Shown one piece after another: positions 48,201 to 52,110 of a stretch of 64,000 nucleotides of DNA (positions are counted from its first letter, which is position 1; the number at the start of each line of letters is the position of its first letter). Made by a program: the position numbers and the translations under genes. This DNA is from Girardinichthys multiradiatus (taxonomy: Eukaryota > Chordata > Actinopteri > Cyprinodontiformes > Goodeidae), in contig NC_061815.1 of assembly GCF_021462225.1 (NCBI RefSeq), forward strand, positions 45,915,986 through 45,979,985. The letters run 5' to 3'. Under the pieces are notes generated by a model. It saw nothing but the letters and a program-made list of their open reading frames with translations, was not told the origin of the DNA and made no database searches.

Positions 48201-48374
48201 AGAGCAATCCTCATAGCTGTCATGCTTAAATATTGTACTGATCCTTATACACTTTACATTTATTTACAGTTTGGATAAGATATGTAACTAATAACCCACT
48301 CACTCACTCACTCACCTTTTGATATTCTGTTTGAATGGCTCCAAACTTGTCCTTTGCCAGTTTGACAATAAGAT
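213..48374 (-). CDS. prom1: prominin-1 (CD133 family) gene, 20 internal coding exons, both ends missing
   Basis: Prominins are five-pass membrane glycoproteins that bind cholesterol, sit on plasma-membrane protrusions, and are needed for photoreceptor disc formation. Twenty exons joined in phase give 692 codons without a stop. Diagnostic features are the CMCRCC motif followed by CGGEMHQRQ after TM1, the block [13 protein letters not shown] after TM3, the 27-nt exon PENIVLTLQ, and many N-X-S/T sites confined to the two large extracellular loops. These match recalled human PROM1 much better than PROM2, which lacks the [11 protein letters not shown] block. Introns are GT-AG except one GC-AG. The signal-peptide exon, TM5 and the C-terminal tail are not visible. 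Fish have more than one prominin paralogue (prom1a, prom1b, prom3), and I cannot decide which this is. The host reading frame is intact throughout the visible part. Confidence 0.96.
361..441 (-). CDS. prom1: prom1 exon 19 of window (extracellular loop 2)
   Basis: 81 nt, phase 0 to 0, residues 643-669: [20 protein letters not shown] then ATLLINK, matching human [22 protein letters not shown]. Sequon NAT. Acceptor TTTCTTCTTTACAG, donor GTAAAT. Confidence 0.93.
520..573 (-). CDS. prom1: prom1 exon 18 of window (extracellular loop 2)
   Basis: 54 nt, phase 0 to 0, residues 625-642: [18 protein letters not shown] (human STLYQSVKILQRTGNGLL). One sequon, NQS. The acceptor ends in AAG (GTCTTTTCTAAG) rather than CAG; the donor is GTAAAA. 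Confidence 0.9.
574..2445 (-). other. prom1 intron between exons 17 and 18
   Basis: 1872-nt intron. It holds an integrase-type transposon fragment around 1640-2090, described separately. The rest is AT-rich sequence in which I see nothing more. Confidence 0.8.
1655..2095 (-). mobile_element. fragment of an integrase-type DNA transposon with repeated GTATTTCG motifs
   Basis: On the minus strand, 1968 to 1762 encodes [20 protein letters not shown] and then [10 protein letters not shown]. This resembles, from memory, the N-terminal part of a multi-copy fish protein family with an rve-type integrase core (pattern DRxxLIxFYFxLGxxYKEI, then ISxRTLKRIL). The core with its catalytic acids is absent. 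The adjacent 1975-2085 has three spaced near-repeats of GTATTTCNTGGGAACG or GTATTTCGTGCACACG, which may be the element's terminal region. Family identity is inference. Confidence 0.5.
2446..2538 (-). CDS. prom1: prom1 exon 17 of window (extracellular loop 2)
   Basis: 93 nt, phase 0 to 0, residues 594-624. It contains [20 protein letters not shown], matching human [20 protein letters not shown]. Acceptor CTCCTTTTTCAG, donor GTAATC. Confidence 0.94.
2539..3349 (-). other. prom1 intron between exons 16 and 17
   Basis: 811-nt intron, AT-rich. I see no recognisable repeat or RNA gene. Confidence 0.75.
3350..3421 (-). CDS. prom1: prom1 exon 16 of window (extracellular loop 2)
   Basis: 72 nt, phase 0 to 0, residues 570-593: [20 protein letters not shown] then TDLM. 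The human match is [20 protein letters not shown]. Acceptor CTCTTCTTCAG, donor GTAAGA. Confidence 0.92.
3422..4644 (-). other. prom1 intron between exons 15 and 16
   Basis: 1223-nt intron without a repeat or coding region that I recognise. Confidence 0.75.
4645..4791 (-). CDS. prom1: prom1 exon 15 of window (extracellular loop 2)
   Basis: 147 nt, phase 0 to 0, residues 521-569. It carries [20 protein letters not shown], then [19 protein letters not shown]. The human counterpart is LESLKVNLN... to NLQDFAACGIDRMNYDSYL. Acceptor CTGTTGTGTTTACAG. The donor GTGACA lacks the usual +5 G. Confidence 0.95.
4792..9031 (-). other. prom1 intron between exons 14 and 15
   Basis: 4240-nt intron. A decayed Tc1-like element lies at about 7780-8595. 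The stretch 4800-7780 is AT-rich with no feature I can support. Confidence 0.8.
7780..8595 (+). pseudogene. degenerate Tc1-like transposon with transposase relic
   Basis: From ATG at 7821 the plus strand reads [20 protein letters not shown], the usual opening of a fish Tc1 transposase, then decays through stops and frameshifts. Later pieces such as RHGHPPKFT (about 8010) and the frame-broken equivalent of the WSDE and SPDLNP segments (8290-8500) are still recognisable. Terminal repeats are not clear. The same family recurs at 21.8-22.6 kb and 30.4-31.0 kb. Confidence 0.7.
9032..9116 (-). CDS. prom1: prom1 exon 14 of window (extracellular loop 2)
   Basis: 85 nt. Its first base completes a Ser codon, giving YSTCKQNKG across the junction (human YSDCKKNRG). 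Residues 492-520, ending [12 protein letters not shown] with sequons NIS and NTT (human SFNISEHLNIN). Acceptor GTTGTCTTTCCCAG, donor GTTAGT. Confidence 0.95.
9117..10957 (-). other. prom1 intron between exons 13 and 14 (GC-AG)
   Basis: 1841-nt intron that begins GCAAAG and ends TTTCCCAG on the minus strand. Most of 9955-10747 is an LTR-like repeat. The long antisense-overlapping reading frames at 9315-9805 have no recognisable product. Confidence 0.8.
9955..10747 (+). repeat. LTR-like interspersed repeat, no coding
   Basis: Starts TGTCAGGATCTGGGTTGTG and has the pyrimidine-rich, TTTGGA-rich texture and late AATAAAAC signal of a very common fish repeat class. The right end is taken at ATAACA but is uncertain. 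No gag or pol sequence is visible. It could be a solo LTR or an untranslated region of another retroelement. Confidence 0.4.
10958..11061 (-). CDS. prom1: prom1 exon 13 of window (extracellular loop 2), GC donor
   Basis: 104 nt, phase 0 to 2, residues 458-491. It encodes [20 protein letters not shown] and then [14 protein letters not shown] (human VLDTPYLLNEDWEYYLSG...). The acceptor is TCTTGTTTTAACCAG. The only end that keeps phase and homology with the next exon is CAG followed by GCAAAG, a GC donor. The next GT in frame (GTGCAA, 33 nt further) would insert unmatched residues and break phase. Confidence 0.92.
11062..12240 (-). other. prom1 intron between exons 12 and 13
   Basis: 1179-nt intron, over half of it made up by a short Tc1/mariner derivative at 11236-11890. 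Confidence 0.8.
11236..11890 (+). mobile_element. non-autonomous Tc1/mariner-type element with terminal inverted repeats
   Basis: The left end AATTAGGCATAACATTATAA is mirrored at the right by GTGGTCATAATGTTATACAT, giving an imperfect inverted repeat of about 24 bp about 655 bp apart. The interior has a decayed plus-strand transposase end, including SPNSP then LNPSEHL (about 11716-11750), a broken version of the SPDLNPxEHLW signature. The coding part is too short and interrupted to work. Confidence 0.65.
12241..12364 (-). CDS. prom1: prom1 exon 12 of window (TM4, start of extracellular loop 2)
   Basis: 124 nt, residues 416-457. TM4 is [20 protein letters not shown], followed by [19 protein letters not shown], matching human GANVEKLICEPYTSKELFR. 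Acceptor TTTTTCTCCACAG, donor GTAAGG. Confidence 0.96.
12631..12783 (-). CDS. prom1: prom1 exon 11 of window (TM3 and second cytoplasmic loop)
   Basis: 153 nt, residues 365-415. TM3 runs from [10 protein letters not shown] to NYLGLLCG, followed by the conserved cytoplasmic loop [19 protein letters not shown]. The human equivalent [19 protein letters not shown] differs at only two positions, the strongest evidence for prominin-1 over prominin-2. Acceptor GACATTCACAG, donor GTAAGT. Confidence 0.97.
12784..13087 (-). other. prom1 intron between exons 10 and 11
   Basis: 304-nt intron. Nothing recognisable in it. Confidence 0.8.
13088..13247 (-). CDS. prom1: prom1 exon 10 of window (end of extracellular loop 1)
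   Basis: 160 nt, completing a split Asn codon and ending two bases into an Arg codon, residues 312-364. Contains [20 protein letters not shown] and, near the end, [10 protein letters not shown], which aligns with the human stretch that runs into the YWWLGG start of TM3. Sequons at NIS and NFT. Acceptor GGTTTTTCTTTCAG, donor GTAAAC. Confidence 0.94.
13248..13562 (-). other. prom1 intron between exons 9 and 10
   Basis: 315-nt intron with an 18-20 nt A run near 13294-13312 (a T run on the gene strand). No other feature. Confidence 0.8.
13563..13626 (-). CDS. prom1: prom1 exon 9 of window (extracellular loop 1)
   Basis: 64 nt, phase 0 to 1, residues 291-311. It encodes [20 protein letters not shown] and then Asn; the human counterpart is [20 protein letters not shown]. 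One sequon at NDT. Acceptor CTCCTTTTACAG, donor GTAAGT. Confidence 0.94.
13755..13829 (-). CDS. prom1: prom1 exon 8 of window (extracellular loop 1)
   Basis: 75 nt, phase 0 to 0, residues 266-290. It encodes [20 protein letters not shown] and then SVVHR, aligned with human [20 protein letters not shown]. Acceptor TGCTGATTTTCAG, donor GTGAGT. Confidence 0.94.
14005..14190 (-). repeat. LINE 3'-tail relic
   Basis: The sequence beginning AAGGATTCATGGATTCAAGA followed by CTTTTATTGTCAT has the form of a 3' end of a fish L2/CR1-type LINE in minus orientation. No coding part is attached. A similar GGATTCAGGATTCAAGGATT motif occurs at 37804-37826. Confidence 0.4.
14717..17130 (-). mobile_element. 5'-truncated L2/CR1-type non-LTR retrotransposon
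   Basis: Reads on the minus strand from the C-terminal end of an endonuclease domain ([20 protein letters not shown], then GFSDHYLI) through a reverse transcriptase to a C-terminal domain ([20 protein letters not shown]), then a 3' UTR ending in four AATCAG units (14717-14740 on plus). Missing 5' parts are the rest of the endonuclease and any ORF1. Clade assignment (L2/CR1 group) is from remembered relatives. Confidence 0.85.
14897..17100 (-). pseudogene. LINE reverse transcriptase, frameshifted
   Basis: Two open segments, 17100-15724 (458 codons) and 15751-14897 (284 codons), together make one reverse transcriptase. The first has [47 protein letters not shown] and [12 protein letters not shown] (RT motifs, with the first catalytic Asp in FVDFSSAF). 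The second has [12 protein letters not shown] and FADDTT, the catalytic FADD box. They are out of frame with each other near 15725-15750, so the copy is inactive by frameshift and by 5' truncation. Apart from that frameshift the frames are long and clean, suggesting a fairly young copy. Confidence 0.85.
17553..17782 (-). CDS. prom1: prom1 exon 7 of window (extracellular loop 1, helical, glycosylated)
   Basis: The longest visible exon (230 nt), starting in phase 1 and ending in phase 0, residues 189-265. It begins with [19 protein letters not shown], nearly the same as human [12 protein letters not shown], and ends with [19 protein letters not shown]. Sequons are at NVS, NLS, NHT and NFT. Acceptor CTTTCATTCCAG, donor GTAAGA. 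A LINE fragment lies only about 35 nt upstream of the acceptor (see findings). Confidence 0.96.
17819..18345 (+). repeat. LINE 3' fragment (coding end plus tail)
   Basis: The plus strand encodes LPLWNQLP and, after a gap, [19 protein letters not shown], the very end of a non-LTR retrotransposon ORF, then a 3' UTR and the end CTATATAAATGAATAAACTG. Only the last few dozen residues of the ORF remain. Confidence 0.65.
18360..19262 (+). repeat. LINE 3' UTR copy with TTGAA tail
   Basis: Ends with GGCGCTATATAAATAAACTG and repeated AATTG units, a tail typical of fish non-LTR elements. The internal block with GGAGGAGTGAATGCTGCAAG and GCAATCTGCTGGGTTTCCTT recurs at 29775-29975 and 35240-35640. No coding sequence remains. 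Confidence 0.6.
19984..21597 (-). mobile_element. Tc1-like transposon with about 213-bp terminal inverted repeats
   Basis: The ends CAGTGCCTTGTGAAAGTATT and its mirror AATACTTTCACAAGGCACTG-like right end (AGTACTTTCACAAGGCACTG) are flanked by TA dinucleotides at 19982-19983 and 21598-21599, the usual Tc1/mariner target duplication. The inverted repeats extend to GGGGCGTGCAATATTATTCG near 20190 and its mirror near 21385. Inside is a dead transposase on the minus strand. The long inverted repeats are the IR/DR type seen in fish Tc1 elements. Confidence 0.9.
20330..21206 (-). pseudogene. Tc1-like transposase, frameshifted and catalytically mutated
   Basis: Starts [20 protein letters not shown] at 21206. 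A frameshift near 21075 is followed by an open segment (20986-20450) with [33 protein letters not shown] (first catalytic Asp) and FIFQQDND (second Asp). After another shift at about 20470 the frame reads [15 protein letters not shown] then a stop: the third catalytic position of the DDE triad, Glu in NPIE, is Gln here. Confidence 0.85.
21812..22612 (-). mobile_element. internally deleted Tc1-like derivative
   Basis: Left end TGCAGTGCCATTCAAAAGTA and right end, reverse-complemented, TGCAGTGCTTTGCAAAAGTG form terminal inverted repeats about 0.8 kb apart. The interior keeps only the N-terminal third of a transposase relic on the minus strand (21975-22290), so it depended on enzyme made elsewhere. 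It contains the perfect 21-bp hairpin at 22285-22330. Confidence 0.75.
22285..22330. repeat. perfect 21-bp inverted repeat with 4-nt loop
   Basis: Left arm TGCTGTTTGTTCTCTAATGT plus T, loop ACAG, and a right arm that is the exact reverse complement. It lies at the start of the transposase relic in a deleted Tc1 copy. Confidence 0.95.
23404..23493 (-). CDS. prom1: prom1 exon 6 of window (extracellular loop 1)
   Basis: This 90-nt exon starts with two bases completing an Asn codon and ends one base into the next codon. Residues 159-188. It encodes [20 protein letters not shown] and then LNQVLNMAG, matching human [20 protein letters not shown] and following residues. The acceptor is GCTGTTTTCTTACAG. 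The donor is a weak GTACAT, but the next exon's phase fits only this site. Confidence 0.92.
23494..23834 (-). other. prom1 intron between exons 5 and 6
   Basis: 341-nt intron. I see nothing in it besides splice signals. Confidence 0.8.
23835..23898 (-). CDS. prom1: prom1 exon 5 of window (extracellular loop 1)
   Basis: This 64-nt exon runs from phase 0 to phase 1 and encodes [21 protein letters not shown] (residues 138-158), aligned with human [21 protein letters not shown]. Acceptor CCTGTTTGCAG, donor GTAAGT. Confidence 0.94.
24240..24800 (-). pseudogene. Tc1-like transposase relic (second subfamily)
   Basis: On the minus strand 24650-24391 reads [20 protein letters not shown] and then [20 protein letters not shown], then [14 protein letters not shown] sequence. 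The order matches a Tc1 transposase middle (KPFLTxRQ, RSSVKFPQSVMIWGAM, DADFIFQQD). The first catalytic segment is damaged and terminal repeats are not recognisable. Confidence 0.65.
25164..25557 (+). repeat. tRNA-derived SINE, family A, copy 1
   Basis: Starts GGGGCTGCACAGTGGCGCAG and has a B-box-like GACCGACTCCCG where copies 2 and 3 have GGTTCGATTCC or GGTTCGACTCC. The body (GCATGGAGTTTGCATGTTCT, GGCGACCTGTCCAGGGTGTA) ends in GAAT/TAAT tetranucleotide repeats (25519-25557). Confidence 0.8.
25598..25718 (-). CDS. prom1: prom1 exon 4 of window (end of TM2, start of extracellular loop 1)
   Basis: This 121-nt exon supplies the last base of the split Thr codon and ends on ATG before GTGAGA. Residues 97-137. 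It encodes [19 protein letters not shown], completing TM2, then [13 protein letters not shown] with sequons at NLS and NDT. The human counterpart is IGIFYGFVANHQ... to LRTLLNETPE. The acceptor is CAATTGTTTGCAG. Confidence 0.95.
26776..27943 (-). mobile_element. Tc1-like transposon with dead transposase
   Basis: Contains most of a transposase on the minus strand. The right end GGTGTACCTAATAAAGTGGC is typical of a widespread fish Tc1 family; the left end near TATAAAGTACCGGGTTGG is degenerate, so boundaries are approximate. A TA microsatellite (27939-27957) abuts the right end. Confidence 0.75.
26790..27793 (-). pseudogene. Tc1-like transposase with one early stop and later frameshifts
   Basis: ATG at 27793 opens [20 protein letters not shown], a helix-turn-helix region ([20 protein letters not shown]), then RLKFA followed by TAG at 27380-27382 where relatives have Gln. 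Beyond it lie [20 protein letters not shown] (first Asp kept) and, after frameshifts, [20 protein letters not shown] with the catalytic Glu kept. A polyglycine run [15 protein letters not shown] is in a third frame. Confidence 0.8.
28087..28213. repeat. hAT-like MITE scrap with 17-bp tandem duplication
   Basis: The sequence is rich in GCAATATTGCA-type motifs and ends GTGCAGCCC, as in common fish hAT-type short elements (GGGCTGCAC termini). It contains two adjacent identical 17-mers TTCACCAAATATTGCAC at 28102-28118 and 28119-28135. Confidence 0.35.
28301..28658 (+). repeat. tRNA-derived SINE, family A, copy 2
   Basis: Begins GGGCTGCATGGTGGCGCAGT, with a good B box GGTTCGATTCC, body GCATGGAGTTTGCATGTTCT, and ends in GACTGACTGATGAT. 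The best preserved tRNA-like head of the family in this window. Confidence 0.85.
29775..29975 (+). repeat. LINE 3' UTR copy, short
   Basis: The same block as in 18360-19262: GGAGGAGTGAATGCTGCAGG, GCAATCTGCTGGGTTTCCTT, and the end GGTGCTATATAAATAAACTG with AATTG units. 5'-truncated to about 200 bp. Confidence 0.6.
30410..30970 (-). pseudogene. Tc1-like transposon relic
   Basis: The minus strand carries a decayed N-terminal transposase region, including the CTTCATGATGCTGTTTG block (start codon region, about 30659-30675) and the helix-turn-helix segment. It is the same subfamily as 7780-8595 and 21812-22612. The catalytic part is missing. Confidence 0.6.
33208..33539 (+). repeat. tRNA-derived SINE, family A, copy 3
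   Basis: Head GCTGCGGTGGCCAGTTGGTA, B box GGTTCGACTCC, the same body as copies 1 and 2, and a tail of ATGGATGGACAGATGG units. Confidence 0.8.
35240..35645 (+). repeat. LINE 3' UTR copy
   Basis: Starts ACCCCCAGTAGGTTGTGGCA, shares the GGAGGAGTGAATGCTGCAAG and GCAATCTGCTGGGTTTCCTT blocks with 18360-19262, and ends at GAATTGAAGCTATCA, where the tail is eroded. Confidence 0.6.
36138..36430 (-). repeat. tRNA-derived SINE, family A, copy 4 (inverted, diverged)
   Basis: Reverse-complement copy recognisable from CACCCTGGACAGGTCACCAC at 36166-36185 and GACTGTGGGAGGAAGCCAGA near 36287. The head lies near 36430. More diverged than the plus-strand copies. Confidence 0.7.
38661..38866 (-). CDS. prom1: prom1 exon 3 of window (TM1, Cys-rich loop, start of TM2)
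   Basis: This 206-nt exon starts in phase 0 and ends two bases into a Thr codon, before a strong GTGAGT donor. Residues 29-96. It opens with AIYYEIGF, then a hydrophobic TM1 (about residues 35-58), then the cytoplasmic motif [19 protein letters not shown], then the first half of TM2 ([14 protein letters not shown]). The motif is almost identical to human prominin-1. An overlapping frame on the same strand that looks open here is only a shadow. Confidence 0.96.
39239..39305 (-). repeat. short LINE tail
   Basis: GAATAGAATAGAAATTTCTT then TTATTGTGCCACAGTGGGGA is the reverse complement of an L2-type 3' end with an ATTCT-type tail. Only the tail is present. Confidence 0.4.
40455..40720 (-). repeat. 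tRNA-derived SINE, family B, copy 1
   Basis: On the minus strand it starts GGCGACTGTGGCTCAGTAGG with A-box-like sequence and B box GGTTTGATTCC, body CCTTGGGCAAGGCACTTAAC, and ends GCGCTATATAAGTTCAGTCC ATTTACC. Copies also at 47910-48100 and 54480-54690, all in the same orientation as the gene. Confidence 0.75.
41233..42861 (+). mobile_element. near full-length Tc1-like transposon
   Basis: Ends CAGTACAGATCAGAAGTTTA and, mirrored, CAGTACAGACCAAAGGTTTG, each flanked by TA (41231-41232, 42862-42863). The inverted repeats continue for about 230 bp, with TCATGACTATGAATATTGTA on the left and its mirror on the right. At 1629 bp it has the normal length for the family. The best preserved element in the window. 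Confidence 0.92.
41648..42682 (+). pseudogene. Tc1-like transposase, full length but for one stop and one catalytic change
   Basis: A 344-codon frame with a single TAG at 42059-42061 where relatives have Trp ([16 protein letters not shown]). Before it come paired helix-turn-helix domains ([33 protein letters not shown]) with an [10 protein letters not shown]-hook-like linker. After it come [13 protein letters not shown] (first Asp), [27 protein letters not shown] (second Asp) and [20 protein letters not shown]. The expected catalytic Glu of NPIE is Gln, so reverting the stop alone would not give a normal DDE triad. No frameshifts are visible. Confidence 0.92.
45185..45772 (+). repeat. LTR-like repeat with TGTCA...TGACA ends
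   Basis: 588 bp bounded by inverted TGTCA and TGACA, with AAATAAAACCC near 45709-45717 as a possible polyadenylation signal. No direct repeat flanks it and no gag or pol sequence is present. It resembles the repeats at 9955 and 61199 in texture. Boundaries are tentative. Confidence 0.35.
45955..46495 (+). mobile_element. 5'-truncated LINE 3' end with CTATT tail
   Basis: The plus strand encodes [20 protein letters not shown] and then [20 protein letters not shown], a reverse-transcriptase C-terminal region of an L2-type LINE (relatives: VDFRRxPxxxxPVxIxG...YKYLGVHLNNKLDW). Stops follow, then a 3' UTR and a perfect (CTATT)n tail at 46470-46495. Confidence 0.75.
46815..46915. repeat. retroelement tail scrap with ATT repeat
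   Basis: ATTATTATTATTATTAAACT then TTATTTCACCTGGCA and TATTTACAATGTTAGCCTG resembles a common fish repeat tail (TTTATTTCACC...ATTTACAA). Too short to classify. Confidence 0.35.
47628..47654 (-). CDS. prom1: prom1 exon 2 of window, 27-nt microexon
   Basis: Exactly 27 nt, phase 0 to phase 0, encoding PENIVLTLQ (residues 20-28). Acceptor CATCTGGCTTCCCTCAG and donor GTAAAG are both good. It lines up with PETVILGLK of human prominin-1. Known biology: in mammals a 9-residue segment here is encoded by an alternatively spliced 27-nt exon that separates two major isoforms. Skipping would keep the frame here too. Confidence 0.88.
47910..48100 (-). repeat. tRNA-derived SINE, family B, copy 2
   Basis: Reverse-complement copy with CAACATGTGGCAGGAGGAGG, TTGCAAGACAACTACTCTTT and TGTGCCACAGTC. 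The middle is deleted relative to the copy at 40455. Confidence 0.65.
48297..48315 (-). repeat. GTGA tandem repeat on the exon 1 splice donor
   Basis: The plus strand reads ACTCACTCACTCACTCAC, so on the gene strand the intron starts GTGAGTGAGTGAGTGAGTG. Any GT in the run could act as a donor, but only the first keeps frame with exon 2 without adding 4-nt steps. Confidence 0.9.
48316..48374 (-). CDS. prom1: prom1 exon 1 of window (end of N-terminal ectodomain)
   Basis: This 59-nt exon starts in phase 1 (it supplies two bases of an Asp codon if the previous exon ends in G) and ends on a full codon. It encodes [19 protein letters not shown], aligned with human TLRKFLQKAYESKIDYDK. The acceptor is TTTCTCTGTGCCACTGCAG. 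The donor GTGAGT lies inside a GTGA tandem repeat (see findings). Residues 1-19 of the visible protein. Confidence 0.88.
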
Positions 48375-51309
48375 CTGCAGTGGCACAGAGAAAAAGAAAA
48401 ATTATTTTATTTTTGAGAAAACACCAGGAATGATAAATTCCTCGATCATCTTATTGTCCTAAAATGTCACTAAAAATACTTTCATACATTCTTTATTTCA
48501 TTTAGTTTAAACAGGTGTGCTTTCATACGTTTCTTGTTATTTTCTATGATGTGTTGTGAGTTTCTTTAATAATTACGTCCTAGACACGTTGTTACATGTC
48601 TACATTTTGTTAGACTTCAAGACCGTGTACCTGCAATGAGATGCTGTACTAAAACTTGGACATCTTCTCCTTCATCTCTGATGTCCAAATGGCCCCTTTA
48701 ATAAAGGTTTTTTTATTTTAACCATTTTTTCTAGCTCTGCTTTGCTTAAATTTAATTGTTTTTACTGTAAACACAAAATAAAAATAAAGACAACTCGACC
48801 GATGTGCATCAACAAAGAAAAATGTTGGTCCACCCCAACTCCAGTTTTCATATCTCAGCAGAAAAAAATGACAAATTGTTAAAAAAAATATTAGTGGTAT
48901 TGCATCCCTTTGCCCACAGATAAGAAATCAAGATGTTTGTACAAGCTGGTTGATAATTCAAAAGTTTTTCATGTGAAATCAAGTTTACATTCTCTAAACA
49001 TGCATGCAGTAAATAAGAAGCAAAAAACATACATAAGTAAAAACCAGGTGTCTAATATTTCTGTATAAGATGAATAATCCCTGAACGGCTGGTTAAAAAA
49101 ACAAAACAAGAAGAAAACATTTGTTTAACGGTTGTAAGTCAGCCATTGTAAAAATATATATATATATGTTCTACAACATTTTATGTTATGTCAGTATAAA
49201 TATTTATGGTGTGGGTATCATAACCCTCATATGTCCCTTGAGAATATTGTTCAGTTTTATAAACCTCTTTTGGTTTTGCATAATTATGGCTGTGTATAGA
49301 AATTGCATAAAACTTGGTCAGCTTGTGTATTTTGGGAGGCAATTTTGATTTTCATAATGTTTTCGTTTTTCATACAACTTTAAAGCTAAATAGAAAAATC
49401 TGTCCTTTTTGCATTTGAATCAATTTACATATGGTATAAAAAAGAAATCAACCTTTTCTATGCAAAACAAAATAAAAAGTTATCAGACTCAATATGGCTG
49501 CATATTTTTGATACTAAGAGGCTCTGGTAATATCCTCCCAAAGATTCTAGTTTACACATGCGTGGTTTTAATATAACAAAAAAAATTATTTTTGGGTAAA
49601 ACCTGCATTTAAGGTGTGAGAAATGCCCCGAAGTTAAATATATTGATATTTGTTGATATATAATATATTATATGGCTTTAAAGGTGCATTTCCTATTTCC
49701 AAGGAGCACAATTGGAGAATAACATGAAGGGACCCCATAGGGTTAGGGGACGGAAGTTGTTAATTATGGTTTATAAAATATGCAACAGGTATATAGTTGG
49801 TACTACAGCTGGGGACTTTGCATGGTTCTTGAGTGTAGAATAAAATAAGTGGTAGATTGGATGAGACAGAAGACAAACCAAAAAAAAGAACAAAAAGGGA
49901 TTGAATCAGAGCCCTGTGAGAGCATGCAGAGAAAATCAAGATATGGAATTAAGGTTGTAGTGAAAGAGAGAAAAACTGAGCAAAAACCAAAAGAAATATT
50001 CAACATCATCTGTATGTAAGAATAATGCACAAAGCACAGACAGACCAGAGAAAATCTATGCCCTCTACGTGATTGCCGGGTGACACAATGACATGACGTA
50101 TTTGCTCTAAAATTAAAAATGTTGGATTTACATCTGTGTTTGTAAGTTAAGGTAATTCTTACTGACCTGAAAGCTTCTAAAGCCACAGATTGTTTTTCTT
50201 TTTTTACTTTTTATGTTACATAGCTTTCAAATGCAGTTCAGAGCTATCCTAAAACAGATGTGCAGCACCAATAATTGGGTTCGACTAGACAGTATGGATC
50301 TGAAGTAGTAGACAAGCAGAGCTTAGTTTGTTTCTTCTGGTTCATGCAAGCATCATTTCATCAAATTTATAAGGTCTTTGACTGTGGACACCTGCTAACA
50401 ATAATGAGTGAAATTTGCTCTTGGATCTTTGCTGCTGTGCAAACATGAGATAAGGTTAAAGACAAAGGATAATGTTAGATGAACTCTTTCAACAGATCAA
50501 GTGCATTTGATTTTAGTTTTTTTTTTTTTATCTGCAGTGCGAAGTTTCTTTTCCTGAAAATAAGGTACAGAACATGCTGTTACTGAGCTGTTTTCATTGA
50601 TCAAAGAACAAACCTCTGAACTCTGCATCTGCTCAAAGAAAATCTTTTCTATATGAAAAAAAATGTGCTTTAGGCTTTCACCCAGTTGTTATGGATGCAA
50701 AAGAAAACACCTTCTCTTCTCAGTAAGTTGTATCTAATTGCCTGTTTTCAAGGCAGAATTTTTGACCCAGTCCGTTCCGTGCTTGTTTCTTTTATAGTTC
50801 TGCCCAGTGTAACTGTATGTGCATCACTTAACAGAAGCTTGCTTGTGTCCTTACTGTAACCCCTGAGCTATGTGGTGTCCTTTCTTGAATACATTTTCCC
50901 ACAAAGATCAGAAACAAAACCCTAGTTTCTAGGTCAGTTTGTCCATGTGTTCTGGGTTGGCTCCTCCGCCCCAAAATGGCTGCCAGCAGTCACTATTGTG
51001 TGTTTCTGCATGAAGTGTCACTTAATCCAGCCTGTCCATGGAAAACAATGAGATAAGTTTCTGTTTTTCCAACCTAAGCTTGGGGTTAGGGTGTCCATTC
51101 ATTTTGTAGACCACAAAGACTGTAAAGTCTGTATGATAGCAAACAAAGCCTTAATGCCTGAAAACTGGAAAAATCTCACAAAGGGAAAAAATAAGGCTCC
51201 AGTTTCTGAAACTTTCTGTAATGCTAAGGTGCGGTCAAAATAGAAGCAAAGGATCCATAACATTTCACCAGTTTTTTTTAAGATGATATACTCATATTTG
51301 TCATCTTCC

Positions 51310-52110
51310 ACTTTTCTGGGACTGGCTTGTAGTGGCAGCAGTCTCAGCAGAGACACCCAGTTTTCCTTCTCCCCAGGCACCTCCTCCAGGGTAGGAATGT
51401 AGATCGACCGGTAAATTGAGAGCTTTGCCTTTCAGCTCAGTTCTCTCTTCACCAAAACAGACCGGCACAGCGTCAGCATTACTGCCACACCAATCTGTCT
51501 GTCAATCTCTCGCTCCATTCTCCCCTCACTCGTGAAGAAGACCCCGAGAAACTTAAACTCCTCGATTTGAGGCAAAAACTTCCCTCTCACCTGGAGAGGG
51601 CAAGCCACCCTTTTCCGTTCAAGAACCATGGCTTCGGACTTGGAGGAGCTGATTCTCATCCCTGCCACTCCACACTCTGTTTTGAACCCCAGTGCATGCT
51701 GTAGGTCTTGGCTGGAGGGAGCTAGCAGAACCACATCATCCCCAAAAAGCAGGGATAAAATCCGCTCATCTCCAAACCGGACCCCCCTGCTGACCCTTGT
51801 GTACGGCAGAAATTCTGTCCATGAAAATTATGAACAGGACTGGTGACAAAAGGCAGCCCTGGCGGAGTCCAGCATGCACCGGGAAAAGGTCCGACTTAAC
51901 GACGGCAATGCAAACCATACTCCTGCTCTGCCTATACAGAGACCGGATGGTGCCTAATAAAAGGCCCTGGACTCCATACTCCTGGAGCGTCCTCTACGGG
52001 GAACCACAACGGACACGGTTGATAGCCTTCTCCAGGTCCACAAAGCTCATGTGGACCGGTTGGCTAAACTCCCATAAACCCTCGCGCACCCTGTGAGGGT
52101 TTCGGATAAT
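51310..52110 (-). mobile_element. RTE-type LINE fragment, internally deleted
   Basis: Minus-strand reading: HMSFVDLEKAINRVRCG (52060 region, RT motif FVDLEKAFDRV), then from 51734 LLAPSSQDLQHALGFKTECG, SKSEAMVLERKRVACPLQV and FKFLGVFFTSEGRMEREIDR, then KRELS, a stop where relatives have Arg, KAKLSIYRSIYIPTL, and directly EKENWVSLLRLLP from the far C-terminus. About 130 residues between IPTL and the last block are missing. RTE (Rex3-like) assignment is from memory. Confidence 0.75.

Larger units (their letters stand above)
47655..48315 (-). other. prom1 intron between exons 1 and 2
   Basis: 661-nt intron that begins with the GTGA tandem repeat at 48297-48315 and contains SINE family B copy 2 at 47910-48100. 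Confidence 0.8.

Noticed and set aside
48603..48650. Minus-strand stretch reading HLDIRDEGEDVQVLVQHLIA then a GTACAC donor, phase-compatible with exon 1
   Set aside because: There is no pyrimidine-rich acceptor upstream and no likeness to a prominin N-terminus; the phase match has a one-in-three chance.
49803..50186. Minus-strand frame of 127 codons with hydrophobic stretches
   Set aside because: No signal peptide followed by prominin-like sequence; hydrophobicity comes from T-rich DNA.
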